Shown in pieces: positions 40,451 through 54,200 of a stretch of 64,000 nt of DNA; the first letter of the stretch is position 1, and each line of letters starts with the position of its first letter. The stretch comes from Muricea muricata (taxonomy: Eukaryota; Cnidaria; Anthozoa; Malacalcyonacea; Plexauridae), in assembly GCA_963855995.1 (NCBI GenBank), contig OY979716.1:52828158-52892157 (forward strand). Direction: 5' to 3'. A program made the position numbers and the translations under genes. The notes below the pieces were generated by a model. The model did no database searches. It was not told the origin of the DNA and saw nothing but the letters and a program-made list of their open reading frames with translations.

Positions 40451-41150
40451 CTCCTCCTAGGAAGAATTCCAGTTGGATCATTTTCCCATCAACATCAACT
40501 ATCTGAGATAAGCTGGTTTATTCCACTAAAAATCTCTTTGAAAGAGATAGCCATAGTTTCATAGCATTCCTTACCAGACACTATGGCAACTGCATGATTT
40601 CCTACAAAGTAAGTCAAATATTTACCTTTTTTTTCCTTTCTAATTGGCCAGTCTTCATAATAAATTGGCAGAGTCAGCCAAGGACGGGGTTTTCTCCCCA
40701 AACCCTCAATTAAAATCTTTCAAAACAGGTTGATGAAACAAGTTGCCTACCTTTGCAGCTCATTACTTCTCTTTCATCATTAAGAAGGGCAAATGATATG
40801 ACAATGTAATTGGACACCCTTGAGATTTTAGCACCATTACCTGAGATCTTTACTTTTTGATGGTCAGCTTTTTTTCCCTCATTGACCTAAACATGACATA
40901 CAATAGTAAATTAAAAAATAATCATTATAGTAATAGTAACATTGTACCGATAATAATAACAGAAACCTCATTATTTTGTAATTTTTTAACAATCTCTTTC
41001 CCATGCAGTTTACCAGTGTCTGTTTGAATTAATTCGTACATAGTAAAACAATATAATACTTACGTTTTCCCTAATTTTTCGTCGCAACTCTTCTTTAAAA
41101 CTGATTTGAGCATCAACCAGTTCTCCAGGGGTTCTTCCCAGCTAGCACAT
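40451..41150 (-). pseudogene. Exons of an unidentified element gene, cut by the transposon
   Basis: Minus-strand coding pieces are about 41145-41065 (ELVDAQISFKEELRRKIREN), 40890-40750 (HQKVKISGNGAKISRVSNYI, then FALLNDEREVMSCKG) and 40701-40451 (GNHAVAIVSGKECYETMA, then QLEFFLGG after a frameshift near 40497). They are separated by intron-like AT-rich gaps. The frame continues at 36129 beyond the transposon. I recognise the pattern only as a repeat-type gene family of invertebrates and cannot name a function. Confidence 0.45.
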
Positions 41151-41335
41151 AACGTTATCACAACGTTTTCTTTGATAACGTTAGATAACGACAAACTGAT
41201 TTGAGCACCAACCAGTTCTCCAGGGGTTCTTCCCAGCTAGCACATAACGTTATCACAACGTTTTCTTTGATAACGTTTCATAACGTTATCACAACGTTTT
41301 CTTTGATAACGTTCACATAACGTTATCACAATCTT
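41137..41335. repeat. Tandem GATAACGTT/AACGTTATC repeats with a duplicated 46-base block
   Basis: The unit 'cataacgttatcacaacgttttctttgataacgt' occurs three to four times and is internally palindromic. A longer block (actgatttgagca.caaccagttctccagggg...) occurs at about 41100 and 41192. It lies just upstream of the LINE at 41356 and may be its 5' untranslated repeat. Confidence 0.6.
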
Positions 41336-41355
41336 TCTCTTTAAGTCAAGTCATC

Positions 41356-43305
41356 ATGGCGATGTGTGTCGGCCGTGTCGCCATAATTTTTCTTGTTCTT
41401 TCTCTTATGTTTAATGATGTATACCAAAACACATTAAACCTTCAAGATAATAATGCTTGGATAAGCCTGGAGGGTTTTGTGGTTGCTGGAGAGTTATCTT
41501 CTCCTTATGTGGCCATTCCTGAAGTTAAAACTCGAAGGAACTCTACCGCCATTGCTTTTCGGGCTATGATTCCTGCAAGTCGAAAGTTAATGATGGGAGT
41601 GCACGTATTAAAGATGGTTTTAATGACAAATTTTTTGATTCTGAAAGGTGATATTGCTTTGAACTCGGGTCCTGTGAATTCAAATGTAACTTCCTCGAGT
41701 AATGAATCTATGATGTCTGGTCCAGGCATCTATGACAACGAGAGGGACTATTCTACAGAGTACTTCAATCTTGGATTGGGTGATAGGTTTGCGTATTGGA
41801 CACTGGAATGTCAATTACCTGACAACAGTAAAATTCGAACAGATAAAGCTATATTTACTCGATAATTCAAGCCCCGGCAAGTCTCAATTGGATGTTCTAT
41901 TTCTAAGCGAAACACTTCTTAACTCTAGTGTGCCAGACTCACCATACGCGGTAAATGGTTTTTCTATTTTCCGAAGAGAACGGCTACTGAAAGACGGCGG
42001 GGGGATTATGGCTTTTGTGAGTAATGATCTGATGGTGAAACGTAGAACTGACCTAGAAAGTCATGATGTTGAAGCAATTTGGCTTGAGGTTTATCCCTTC
42101 AAATCAAAAAGCTCGATTATTTTGGGGAGTGTTTATCGACCTCCATCATCTAAGCAAGCCAACGATACAAACATAGAAGCTAATATTGAAGGGATTCACC
42201 TGCTGAATAAGGAGATTATAATCGTTTCTGGTATTAACATTGATTACCGAAGTAAGTCAAGTTACAAAAAACATATGCTTGTAAAGGGACTTAAAAGTAT
42301 GCATTTTAAACAACTTGTAGAATCTATTCCGCGCCCTGTTAGCAAGACGTGTCTTGATCACTTATATTGTAATCAACCTTACAAAATCAAATCGGTGACT
42401 AGTCATAATATTGGTCTCTCAGATCACTTGCCCGTTTTTGCTGTTCGAAAGTATGCCCGTAAAAATCCCAAGGGAGACATCCACTCAAAAGGGTCTCGAA
42501 TTACATACCGTGACATGAAGCGCCTTAATGAAAATCAATTAAAAGAAACGCTGGAACAAGCCCCCTGGGAAACTGCATTTGTAAATGTTGACATTGATGA
42601 TGTTGTCAATGCCTGGGAACAAACTTCAACCGTGCTCTTGATTCCCATTGTCCTTGGCGTGAAAAACGCGTTAAACAAAATACTCAAGCACCGTGGATGA
42701 CAAAAGGAGTCATTAAACAGCTATATATTCGTGATCACTTACTGAAGGTTGCTAGACGTAATGATAATTCGGATGACTGGGCAAATTACCGTGTGGCTAG
42801 AAATAAAGCTGTCTCAATTCTGAGGACAGCCAAGCGTAAGTTCTATAAAAACTCCTTTGAAGAAAATAAGAATGATACAAGGGCAATCTGGAAATCAATA
42901 AAAACTTTGACGGGTTCAAAAAACAACACTAGACAAATTAAAAATCTAAAAATTGATGGCCGCAAGGTGGTCGATAAAACTGAAATGGCAGAGCAATTCA
43001 ACATCCATTTTTCTACAGTTGCACAAAAAATAAGACATCATCTCTCCACAACACCATTTGACCTGTCTAAATTAGTCAACTTCGTTAAATCACGAAAAAA
43101 TAATCAAGAAATTAATTTTTTTGTTCCAGTTATAACTATTTCTCAGGTTCTGAAGACCATCATGAAGATTAACCCTTGTAAAGCTACGGGAATTGACAAA
43201 ATTAGTGCTCGTCTTCTACGTATTGCTGCATCGGTTATTGCTCCAAGTATTACTCGAATAATCAATGTGTCGCTCTCTACCGGTCGACCCTATCTATGGT
43301 CTATA
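41356..43305 (+). mobile_element. CR1-like LINE fragment, 3'-truncated at the satellite
   Basis: A first frame at 41356-41865 has a hydrophobic N-terminus and a degenerate 2A-like motif (GDIALNSGP, ending 41673). An endonuclease frame (41732-42700) follows with 'IGHWNVNYLTTVKFEQIKLY', 'FLSETLLNSS', 'GSVYRPPSS', 'VSGINIDY' where G-D-F-N is expected, and 'GLSDHLPVF'. Then comes a linker and the first RT block (42697-43290), 'INPCKATGIDKISARLLRIA'. The element is cut at about 43290-43305, where the octanucleotide satellite begins, so no catalytic RT motif remains. Frameshifts near 41810 and 42695. The replaced Asp in the endonuclease signature makes it inactive. Confidence 0.8.
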
Positions 43306-46300
43306 AGACCATACATACATACATACATACATACATGCATACATGCATACATGCATACATGCATACATGCATACATGCATACATGCATACATGCATACAT
43401 GCATACATGCATACATGCATACATGCATACATGCATACATGCATACATGCATACATGCATACATGCATACATGCATACATGCATACATGCATACATGCAT
43501 ACATGCATACATGCATACATGCATACATGCATACATGCATACATGCATACATGCATACATGCATACATGCATACATGCATACATGCATACATGCATACAT
43601 GCATACATGCATACATGCATACATGCATACATGCATACATGCATACATGCATACATGCATACATGCATACATGCATACATGCATACATGCATACATGCAT
43701 ACATGCATACATGCATACATGCATACATGCATACATGCATACATGCATACATGCATACATGCATACATGCATACATGCATACATGCATACATGCATACAT
43801 GCATACATGCATACATGCATACATGCATACATGCATACATGCATACATGCATACATGCATACATGCATACATGCATACATGCATACATGCATACATGCAT
43901 ACATGCATACATGCATACATGCATACATGCATACATGCATACATGCATACATGCATACATGCATACATGCATACATGCATACATGCATACATGCATACAT
44001 GCATACATGCATACATGCATACATGCATACATGCATACATGCATACATGCATACATGCATACATGCATACATGCATACATGCATACATGCATACATGCAT
44101 ACATGCATACATGCATACATGCATACATGCATACATGCATACATGCATACATGCATACATGCATACATGCATACATGCATACATGCATACATGCATACAT
44201 GCATACATGCATACATGCATACATGCATACATGCATACATGCATACATGCATACATGCATACATGCATACATGCATACATGCATACATGCATACATGCAT
44301 ACATGCATACATGCATACATGCATACATGCATACATGCATACATGCATACATGCATACATGCATACATGCATACATGCATACATGCATACATGCATACAT
44401 GCATACATGCATACATGCATACATGCATACATGCATACATGCATACATGCATACATGCATACATGCATACATGCATACATGCATACATGCATACATGCAT
44501 ACATGCATACATGCATACATGCATACATGCATACATGCATACATGCATACATGCATACATGCATACATGCATACATGCATACATGCATACATGCATACAT
44601 GCATACATGCATACATGCATACATGCATACATGCATACATGCATACATGCATACATGCATACATGCATACATGCATACATGCATACATGCATACATGCAT
44701 ACATGCATACATGCATACATGCATACATGCATACATGCATACATGCATACATGCATACATGCATACATGCATACATGCATACATGCATACATGCATACAT
44801 GCATACATGCATACATGCATACATGCATACATGCATACATGCATACATGCATACATGCATACATGCATACATGCATACATGCATACATGCATACATGCAT
44901 ACATGCATACATGCATACATGCATACATGCATACATGCATACATGCATACATGCATACATGCATACATGCATACATGCATACATGCATACATGCATACAT
45001 GCATACATGCATACATGCATACATGCATACATGCATACATGCATACATGCATACATGCATACATGCATACATGCATACATGCATACATGCATACATGCAT
45101 ACATGCATACATGCATACATGCATACATGCATACATGCATACATGCATACATGCATACATGCATACATGCATACATGCATACATGCATACATGCATACAT
45201 GCATACATGCATACATGCATACATGCATACATGCATACATGCATACATGCATACATGCATACATGCATACATGCATACATGCATACATGCATACATGCAT
45301 ACATGCATACATGCATACATGCATACATGCATACATGCATACATGCATACATGCATACATGCATACATGCATACATGCATACATGCATACATGCATACAT
45401 GCATACATGCATACATGCATACATGCATACATGCATACATGCATACATGCATACATGCATACATGCATACATGCATACATGCATACATGCATACATGCAT
45501 ACATGCATACATGCATACATGCATACATGCATACATGCATACATGCATACATGCATACATGCATACATGCATACATGCATACATGCATACATGCATACAT
45601 GCATACATGCATACATGCATACATGCATACATGCATACATGCATACATGCATACATGCATACATGCATACATGCATACATGCATACATGCATACATGCAT
45701 ACATGCATACATGCATACATGCATACATGCATACATGCATACATGCATACATGCATACATGCATACATGCATACATGCATACATGCATACATGCATACAT
45801 GCATACATGCATACATGCATACATGCATACATGCATACATGCATACATGCATACATGCATACATGCATACATGCATACATGCATACATGCATACATGCAT
45901 ACATGCATACATGCATACATGCATACATGCATACATGCATACATGCATACATGCATACATGCATACATGCATACATGCATACATGCATACATGCATACAT
46001 GCATACATGCATACATGCATACATGCATACATGCATACATGCATACATGCATACATGCATACATGCATACATGCATACATGCATACATGCATACATGCAT
46101 ACATGCATACATGCATACATGCATACATGCATACATGCATACATGCATACATGCATACATGCATACATGCATACATGCATACATGCATACATGCATACAT
46201 GCATACATGCATACATGCATACATGCATACATGCATACATGCATACATGCATACATGCATACATGCATACATGCATACATGCATACATGCATACATGCAT

Positions 46301-47607
46301 ACATGCATACATGCATACATGCATACATGCATACATGCATACATGCATACATGCATACATGCATACATGCATACATGCATACATGCATACATGCATACAT
46401 GCATACATGCATACATGCATACATGCATACATGCATACATGCATACATGCATACATGCATACATGCATACATGCATACATGCATACATGCATACATGCAT
46501 ACATGCATACATGCATACATGCATACATGCATACATGCATACATGCATACATGCATACATGCATACATGCATACATGCATACATGCATACATGCATACAT
46601 GCATACATGCATACATGCATACATGCATACATGCATACATGCATACATGCATACATGCATACATGCATACATGCATACATGCATACATGCATACATGCAT
46701 ACATGCATACATGCATACATGCATACATGCATACATGCATACATGCATACATGCATACATGCATACATGCATACATGCATACATGCATACATGCATACAT
46801 GCATACATGCATACATGCATCCATGCATACATGCATACATGCATACATGCATACATGCATACATGCATACATGCATCCATGCATCCATGCATACATGCAT
46901 ACATGCATACATGCATACATGCATACATGCATCCATGCATCCATGCATACATGCATACATGCATACATGCATACATGCATCCATGCATCCATGCATCCAT
47001 GCATACATGCATACATGCATACATGCATACATGCATACATGCATCCATGCATCCATGCATGCATCCATCCATGCATGCATCCATCCATGCATGCATCCAT
47101 CCATGCATGCATGCATGCATGCATGCATGTATGCATGTATGCATGTATGCATGTATGCATGTATGCATGCATGCATGCATGCATGTATGCATGTATGCAT
47201 GTATGCATGTATGCATGCATGCATGCATGCATGTATGCATGTATGCATGTATGCATGTATGCATGTATGCATGTATGCATGTATGCATGTATGCATGTAT
47301 GCATGTATGCATGTATGCATGTATGCATGTATGCATGTATGCATGTATGCATGTATGCATGTATGCATGTATGCATGTATGCATGTATGCATGTATGCAT
47401 GTATGCATGTATGCATGTATGCATGTATGCATGTATGCATGTATGCATGTATGCATGTATGCATGTATGCATGTATGCATGTATGCATGTATGCATGTAT
47501 GCATGTATGCATGTATGCATGTATGCATGTATGCATGTATGCATGTATGCATGTATGCATGTATGCATGTATGCATGTATGCATGTATGCATGTATGCAT
47601 GTATGTA
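43306..47607. repeat. 4.3-kb octanucleotide satellite that inverts near its right end
   Basis: From about 43330 to 46818 the unit ATACATGC repeats with almost no change. From 46819 to 47056 some units carry C (ATCCATGC). From 47057 to 47103 there is a GCATCCATCCAT pattern, then (GCAT)n to 47126. From there to 47600 the unit is GCATGTAT, the reverse complement of the left arm. The whole block is strictly alternating purine-pyrimidine except the ATCC variants and contains no stop codon in any frame, so all six frames appear open. It is flanked by two oppositely oriented LINE fragments. Confidence 0.95.
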
Positions 47608-47762
47608 TCATCATCATCATCATCATCATCATAACCTTTATTTAAACACGGGTAACAACCATCAGTACATTAGAACTATTACTATATACAAGTTTATAAA
47701 TTAAGGTATTTACAATTAATTAATGTGGAAGAAGAGGAAAGACTAAAGAGAAGAGTACTGTT

Positions 47763-48854
47763 CTACCTGGTTGCTGTGTGGGAGTCGGTTCGTCTAGAAT
47801 ATAGAGTTTCCAGACTACTTTTGAACATCGCGAAAGATGGCGATAATCTAAAGGATTCTGGCAAGTTGTTCCAAAGAATTGCCCCACTATAGGAAAAGGA
47901 GCGCTTTAAATAGTCGGTGTTAGGTTTAGGGATAAACAACTTGCCATTAGAATTCCTAAGAGGATACTGACACCTTCTAGAGGTAAACATCTCATGTAAA
48001 TACTGAGGTGTTTGACCGTTAAGTGTCTTATACATGAGAATAGCTTTCTGTTTTAGACGATTAACGGATAAATTATTCCACTTCAACTGATCAAGAAGGA
48101 GGTTAGAAGAAATATCATATGAAGAACGCGTTATAACACGGGCTGCTCTGTTTTGAAGTTTCTGGAGCCTATCACTCAGAGTATGACCTAGCCCATCCCA
48201 TACTGGAGCACAGTAGGAGAAGTAAGGTTCAATAAAACCTTGATATGCTTTAATTGCGTTTTCTTGGTCAATCAGCTCTCGTATACGTTTAAGAGCACCA
48301 ATGCCAGAAGAGATCTTTTTGGAAATGACCTCGACATGGTCTCTCCATGTAAGATTTTCATCTAAAGTCATTCCTAGGGTTTTTGCGGACTTAACTTGTT
48401 TGACTGGTGCATTATTAACAGTTACACAAAGCTCAGGGTCATCAAAGGTTGCTAATCGTTGACGCGAACCAATAACCATGAACTCTGTTTTAGCAATGTT
48501 TAAACTTAACTTATTAGCTATTAACCACCTGTTTAGACTTTGCAGTTCAAAATTTATAAGGTGTTCGAGATCAGAAAGAGAATTATTGCTAAAGCTAATG
48601 TTGGTATCGTCAGCAAACATCCTTGGGATACCCTCATTCAGGCAGTTCGGCAGGTCATTGATATAGACCAAAAACAGGAGAGGTCCAATAATAGAACCTT
48701 GGGGGACTCCCTTTGTTATAAAAGAGCTATTTAAAAACTGGCCATTGACGAAGCACCTCTGCCTGCGATCAGTTAGATATGATCGAAACCAAGGTAGCGT
48801 CAAGTCATCAACACCGCAAGCTCTAAGCTTGGAGAAAAGTACTTCAAGTGTCAA
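47763..48854 (-). CDS. LINE RT palm/thumb and C-terminal domain
   Basis: 363 residues continuing the previous entry after one frameshift: '[20 protein letters not shown]' (RT4), 'MFADDTN' (catalytic F-A-D-D), '[14 protein letters not shown]' and '[17 protein letters not shown]'. The C-terminal region '[20 protein letters not shown]', '[15 protein letters not shown]' follows, then '[20 protein letters not shown]' and the stop at 47763. These are standard CR1/L2-type ORF2 blocks, complete to the C-terminus. Confidence 0.85.
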   Translation of the reverse strand: MTLEVLFSKLRACGVDDLTLPWFRSYLTDRRQRCFVNGQFLNSSFITKGVPQGSIIGPLLFLVYINDLPNCLNEGIPRMFADDTNISFSNNSLSDLEHLINFELQSLNRWLIANKLSLNIAKTEFMVIGSRQRLATFDDPELCVTVNNAPVKQVKSAKTLGMTLDENLTWRDHVEVISKKISSGIGALKRIRELIDQENAIKAYQGFIEPYFSYCAPVWDGLGHTLSDRLQKLQNRAARVITRSSYDISSNLLLDQLKWNNLSVNRLKQKAILMYKTLNGQTPQYLHEMFTSRRCQYPLRNSNGKLFIPKPNTDYLKRSFSYSGAILWNNLPESFRLSPSFAMFKSSLETLYSRRTDSHTATR

Positions 48855-50592
48855 AGGCCTTTTTTAAATCGATGAAAACTACACCGTTCAAGAGACCCCT
48901 GTCAATATTGACACACCAATTATTGGTTGATTCCAGCAATGAGGTAAGGGTGCTATATGTGGGTCTAAAACCAGATTGGTAAGAATTAATTAACCGATTG
49001 GATGTTAAATAAGTGTAGAACTGGTCATAAACAAGTCTGCCAAACACCTTAGCAATCGCGGATATAATTGAAATCGGTCGATAGTTGCTAAGATCACCCT
49101 TTTCTCCGCTTTTAAAAATAGGTAACACTCTAGCCATCTTCCAATCGTCTGGGTAAATTCCCATAGAGAGAGAACGATTGAAAATAGCCGTCAGAGATGG
49201 GGACAAGATCTCAGCAGCAATTTTCAAAACCCTAACAGGAATATCATCGGGGCCCGTTGCTTTACTGGAATTTGCCGCTTTAAGAGTTTCGATTACCGTC
49301 TCCACATTTATTTGAGCAAAGGAAAATGAGCTGTTGACAGGATAAAGGTAAGAGATAGGGTTTATATCAGAATGAGGTAACTCATTAGCTAAACTGTCAC
49401 CTATCGTTGTAAAATTAGTATTGAATGCGTTAGCTATATCATATGGATTTGTAATCTCAGTATCATCTTGCTTGATACTTTTTACATTAACAGGCTCATG
49501 TACTTTGCGCGAAGAGAGTTCGTTAATCAGTTTCCAGGTTTTCTTGGGATCACTTTTAGCTGAATTAATACGAGCCAAAAAGAAATCACGCTTGGTCTTT
49601 TTAATGAGCTTATTGACTTCATTACGAGTTTTTTTATATTTAGACCAAATTACGTCATTAGGATTTTTATCGAAACGTTTTTTTAAAGAATCTCTCTCGC
49701 GCAACTTACTAATTAATGATGAGTTGATCCAGGGCGATTTGTTACATCTAAGCCTCTTTTTCTTAATCGGAGCATGAATATCCAACAAAGTCGAAAATTT
49801 TGTAAACCACGTCGACCACATATCATTCGGATTGGCCAAAGAGTGTATATCGGACCAATTTATTTCGCGAAGGTCATTTAAAAATTCATCATCGTTAAAA
49901 TTTTTAAACTGCCTCTTAGTGACCGAGTTATTTGCATCAATGACTCGCCAATTAGATTTTCGAATCATATAAATCAGAGAATGGTCACTAATACCCAAAG
50001 AATGTACCCCTGACACTCTGACTTTATCAGGAAAATTGGTAAAACAAAGATCAATGAGTGATTTGGATGTGTTAGTAATTCTCGTAGGCTCAGATATAAC
50101 CTGAGATAGGTTAAAAATATTGCAAATATTGAGAAGGTTAGTAGTATTACAATCGGGGCTCTCAGACGAGACATCACAATTAATATCCCCGAGTAGATAT
50201 AATTCACCGTTTTCAGCATCAATCTTGTCGATTATATCATGAAAAGCAGTAAAGGCAATCGCAGGGGAATTTGGAGGTCTATACCAAGTTGCCACCAAGA
50301 ACGGCCTTGAACGAGGTTTACTGATCTCAATAGCAAGCAGTTCAAGATTTTCACTTTGTAAATCGTTTCGAAGTCTGAAGTTTAAATTATTTTTAATAAA
50401 AATACAGACACCACCGCCATGACGGCCGTTAAGAGTACGATCTCTTCTGGCAATGTCAAAGCCTGATATATGAATCTCATTAGAGGTTATTGTAGAATCC
50501 AGCTTAGTTTCATTAATAGCAAGAATATCAATTTTATGTAAACTAAGAAAGATCCTTAGTTGGTCAATGTGTGCAACTAAACTATTTATATT
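48844..50592 (-). CDS. LINE endonuclease and N-terminal RT
   Basis: Endonuclease blocks: '[13 protein letters not shown]' (catalytic Glu), '[13 protein letters not shown]', '[10 protein letters not shown]', '[11 protein letters not shown]' (G-D-I-N for G-D-F-N) and '[11 protein letters not shown]' (S-D-H). Then come the linker '[19 protein letters not shown]' and RT blocks '[16 protein letters not shown]', '[20 protein letters not shown]', '[15 protein letters not shown]' and '[12 protein letters not shown]', where the frame ends. The residues upstream of 'CLNINSL' are translated simple repeat and are not part of the protein. It nicks target DNA and begins reverse transcription. No stop disrupts this stretch of roughly 580 residues. 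Confidence 0.85.
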   Translation of the reverse strand, partial: NINSLVAHIDQLRIFLSLHKIDILAINETKLDSTITSNEIHISGFDIARRDRTLNGRHGGGVCIFIKNNLNFRLRNDLQSENLELLAIEISKPRSRPFLVATWYRPPNSPAIAFTAFHDIIDKIDAENGELYLLGDINCDVSSESPDCNTTNLLNICNIFNLSQVISEPTRITNTSKSLIDLCFTNFPDKVRVSGVHSLGISDHSLIYMIRKSNWRVIDANNSVTKRQFKNFNDDEFLNDLREINWSDIHSLANPNDMWSTWFTKFSTLLDIHAPIKKKRLRCNKSPWINSSLISKLRERDSLKKRFDKNPNDVIWSKYKKTRNEVNKLIKKTKRDFFLARINSAKSDPKKTWKLINELSSRKVHEPVNVKSIKQDDTEITNPYDIANAFNTNFTTIGDSLANELPHSDINPISYLYPVNSSFSFAQINVETVIETLKAANSSKATGPDDIPVRVLKIAAEILSPSLTAIFNRSLSMGIYPDDWKMARVLPIFKSGEKGDLSNYRPISIISAIAKVFGRLVYDQFYTYLTSNRLINSYQSGFRPTYSTLTSLLESTNNWCVNIDRGLLNGVVFIDLKKAFDT

Positions 50593-50595
50593 TAA

Positions 50596-51107
50596 ACATG
50601 TATGTACGTATGTACGTACGTACGTACGTATGTACGTACGTACGTACGTACGTATATATATATGTACATATATATATATATGTACGTATATATATATGTA
50701 CGTATATATATATGTACGTATATATATATGTACGTATATATATATGTATGCATATATATATATATGTATGTGTATGTATATATGTATGTATATATGTATG
50801 TATATATATATGTATGTGTATATATATATATGTATGTATATATATATATGTATATATATGTATATGTATATATATATGTATATGTATATATGTATATGTA
50901 TATATGTATATATGTATATATGTATATATATATATGTATGTATATGTGTATATGTGTATATGTGTATGTGTGTATGTGTGTATGTGTATATGTATATGTG
51001 TATATGTGTATATGTATATGTATATATGTATATATGTATATATGTGTATATGTGTAGATGTACATGCACATGCACATGCACATGCACATGCACATGCACA
51101 TGCACAT

Positions 51108-51166
<59 letters not shown>

Positions 51167-51187
51167 CACGCACGCACGCACGCACGA
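50596..51187. repeat. 590-bp composite simple repeat, mostly alternating purine-pyrimidine
   Basis: Successive blocks are ACGT (50605-50655), TATATATGTACG (50656-50745), TATATGTATG/TATGTG (50746-51055), ACATGC (51060-51110), ACAGGC (51111-51163) and ACGC (51164-51187). Everything before the ACAGGC block alternates purine and pyrimidine. Open frames across it are artefacts. Confidence 0.9.
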
Positions 51188-51250
51188 TATTGATAGTAAT
51201 TCATATTAATTAGAGTATTTGCGGGTACATGTACACGTATAGTGGCTTAC

Positions 51251-54200
51251 TCAGGCCTTTTCTTCTTGTTTATCGTCCAAAACATCAAGAAATTGCATTC
51301 GTGTCGGGTTTTGCCGTGCAAATATATCCACAACTTGATCAATATCGACAGTAATATCGTTATTGATGTGCATCATAGCTAGTCCGTTCAATCTCTCATT
51401 AACCATAGTACTTCTGAGCCACGTCTTCATTCGACGCAAAGCAGATACGGAGCGTTCACACTCACAGGTGGTTACAGGAATAACTGCCAGGATTTTAAGG
51501 GCAACAAAAATGTTTGGAAATGACAACTCGTTGCAGTTTCTCAGCGTATCTGCAATGTTATCATACTCCACCTTCACAATACCGGATCTCCAACTGGTTT
51601 CCCACAACGCTAGTTCTGCATGAATTGCACTGATATTGGGCATGTCATCCTTGTTCGCTGTCACGAACTTCATGAATTCCGTTTTCCAGTCGATATTCTT
51701 GCAGCGGATAAAATTGCTTGGCAAGATGTAGAATCCTCGGTAAACGTCGCACATTGCAGAAGGAAAACGAGATTCAATTTCTGTGATAATGTGATCCAGG
51801 AGTGGTATAGTTAACTTCAGACAATAGAGATCACGCTTTTTATCCACGGGATAATTTTCTCTTTGTGTCTGAACTGTGATAGGGTGTGATCAAAGACTTT
51901 CTGGGTAACCACAAGTGATACCACGAATTCAAAATTATTTATCGTGCGAAAATACGTAGAAGCATCGCTACTTGAGCTCCCGAATTCATCGTTGACTCCT
52001 CCTTTCTCAATGAACTCTAGAGCCTTGTACACAACGGTAAATGCTTCAACGAAACCTCCTAGTGACGTTATCCTTTCAACCCAACGTGTCGTAGAAGGGG
52101 CAGCAAGCTTCTTGCTTCTTAGACCATACTCCTCCATCTTTGCACTCAAATATTGTCCTCGTTTGGGAGAACTGCTGAAAAAACTAGCTATCTTCTTCGC
52201 CTGGCCTAACATATTCCGAACAACAGGAAGAGTGCAAGGTTTAGCAACAAGATTCAGGCGATGACTAGAGCAATGAACATACAAAGCCTTCGGATTCTTT
52301 CTTAGTATGCGTCCAGAAACACCTCTGGCTTTACTTGACATCGAACTGGCTCCGTCGTATCCTTGACCACGACAATTTGAAAGAGGTAGGCCGATCTCTC
52401 CCAATGTATCCTCAACGTACTTGGCCAAAGCCTCACCAGTGACACCTTCTTCACATTCCACGTACTTTATAAACCTTTCGTTGATCTCCTTACTGGAATC
52501 AACGTAACGAAGGACAATCCGCATTTGCTCCTTGTTTCCACAGTCTGCTGCTTCATCGGCTAATACAGAATACACGGGAGAGCTGCTGTTGGTAATTTGA
52601 GGAACGATCTTTCCCTGAACTTGTTTTCCACATATTTTAATCAGCTTATTCTGAGTTGTCTTGGAGCGGTAGGTTGCATTCTTCTTAGCTGTTTGAAAAT
52701 GATCTATCAGGGTTGGGTCGCCGCCTCTTCTTCGATAATGAAGAAGAGCTTGGAAATTTCCTGCATTAGATGAAGAGTAATCTTTCGAATCATCACGGTG
52801 TCCACGTAATGCGAAGTTCTGCTGGCCTGTTAAAATGACGGTATCGACAATGGTTGCAAGAATAGCTCGATTTCGTTTTATCCGCTCGCTTCTCTGTTGG
52901 TCGGCCTGCTCGTCTATACCTTTGCTTCTTCCTGACATCACGTTGCCAAAATTGTTGAGTCGCAGCATTGAGTCACGGTGAACTACGGAATTCTTTTCAT
53001 GATTTTCAAATCTCTTTGCAGCACATTGCCAGTTTGTGAACGGCTCTTAAATAACTGAAACAACTTTGTTCCGTTATGCCCAACTTCCTTCCCAAACAAA
53101 ACACAACACAGACAAAACGCTCCATCATAAAGCATGGAATAACATAACCAGGTCCAACGACTAAACCATTGGAAGCAAAATCTCCGTCTGTTGGGCTTTT
53201 TAGAATTTGCAGAACTAAAATCGCGATAGGGAAAATCAAACGTAGAAGGAGGACACCAATGATTCTTTGCAACATTAAATTTTGTATCATCATCTAGTTC
53301 CACCCCAATAAAATTACCAATATCTAATGGATGAACATCACCAGTATCCACTTTAATTTTCTTGGCAATGGGAAGAGACTCAGTTTCCTTCTTACGTTTT
53401 TCTTTTCCTAAATTAATTAAAATTAAAGTAATTTATTGTAATTTTATAGTGACCACTGAAGAGAACCATTAGTGTATTATATAATGACAGTTCAACAGTG
53501 TTGTCTGGTTGTCTGCAATCAAACATAAAAAACTCCTAAAATATGACTGCAGTGCTCAAATTAGTACTTTACAGATTTTAGTAATTAAAGTATTTAGTTT
53601 AGTGAATAAATAATTAATTTTATAAAAATGTATTTCTGCCCAAAACAGATTTGCAGTGCATTTCTGAAAACAAATTGTAAGTTTTTTTAATCATTTCCCT
53701 AAAAGGCTAATATTAATGAGCATACAGATACATACCGAGTACAGTAGTTGTGTGTTGCACTTAAGTACTGTGGATTATTATATATTTATATTTAGGGTAA
53801 ATTATCTAATTATTTTATTGTACCTTGTTTGTTCGAAGGTCCTGCTGCTGTAGAAATACTTTCTAAATAAAATAGAACAAATTATAAATTACAATTTAAC
53901 TGTTTTTTAAAATCTATGCACCATATACTGTATGTTGAGAATGAAGTATGATATTATACCATACCTTGTTATGAAGTTTCTGCTGGCATTGGAACATTCT
54001 TAGCTGGTTCTAAGAAATGCAACATAGGCAGCTATAAATGTTCTGAAGTTATGCAGTTTAATCTTAAGACTGTAATTTAGTTTTACCTACATGCACTATA
54101 TTGTACATAGCATATAAAGTATGACTATCACAAACTTGATAGTTACAGTACCGGTATCTATAAATAAATTTTTTCAAATAGTTCACATCACAAGCTGCCA

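Larger units (their letters stand above)
47608..50592 (-). mobile_element. CR1/L2-like LINE, 5'-truncated, endonuclease and RT nearly intact
   Basis: The minus-strand copy begins at the endonuclease N-terminus (about 50592, [14 protein letters not shown]) directly against the simple-repeat block. It ends at 47608 with AATAAA and an (ATG)n tail that touches the satellite. One frame change at about 48850 separates the two coding pieces. The ORF1 part is missing. Confidence 0.85.

Noticed and set aside
42697-47704. Very long open frames (over 1400 residues) on both strands across the octanucleotide satellite
   Set aside because: The repeat unit contains no stop in any frame, so open frames are guaranteed. 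The translation is only a repeated His/Cys/Met/Tyr pattern.
50567-51209. Frames of about 200 residues across the composite simple repeat, including the apparent N-terminal extension of the LINE protein
   Set aside because: Low-complexity Tyr/Ile/Thr/Cys/His translations. The true LINE protein starts where the repeat ends.
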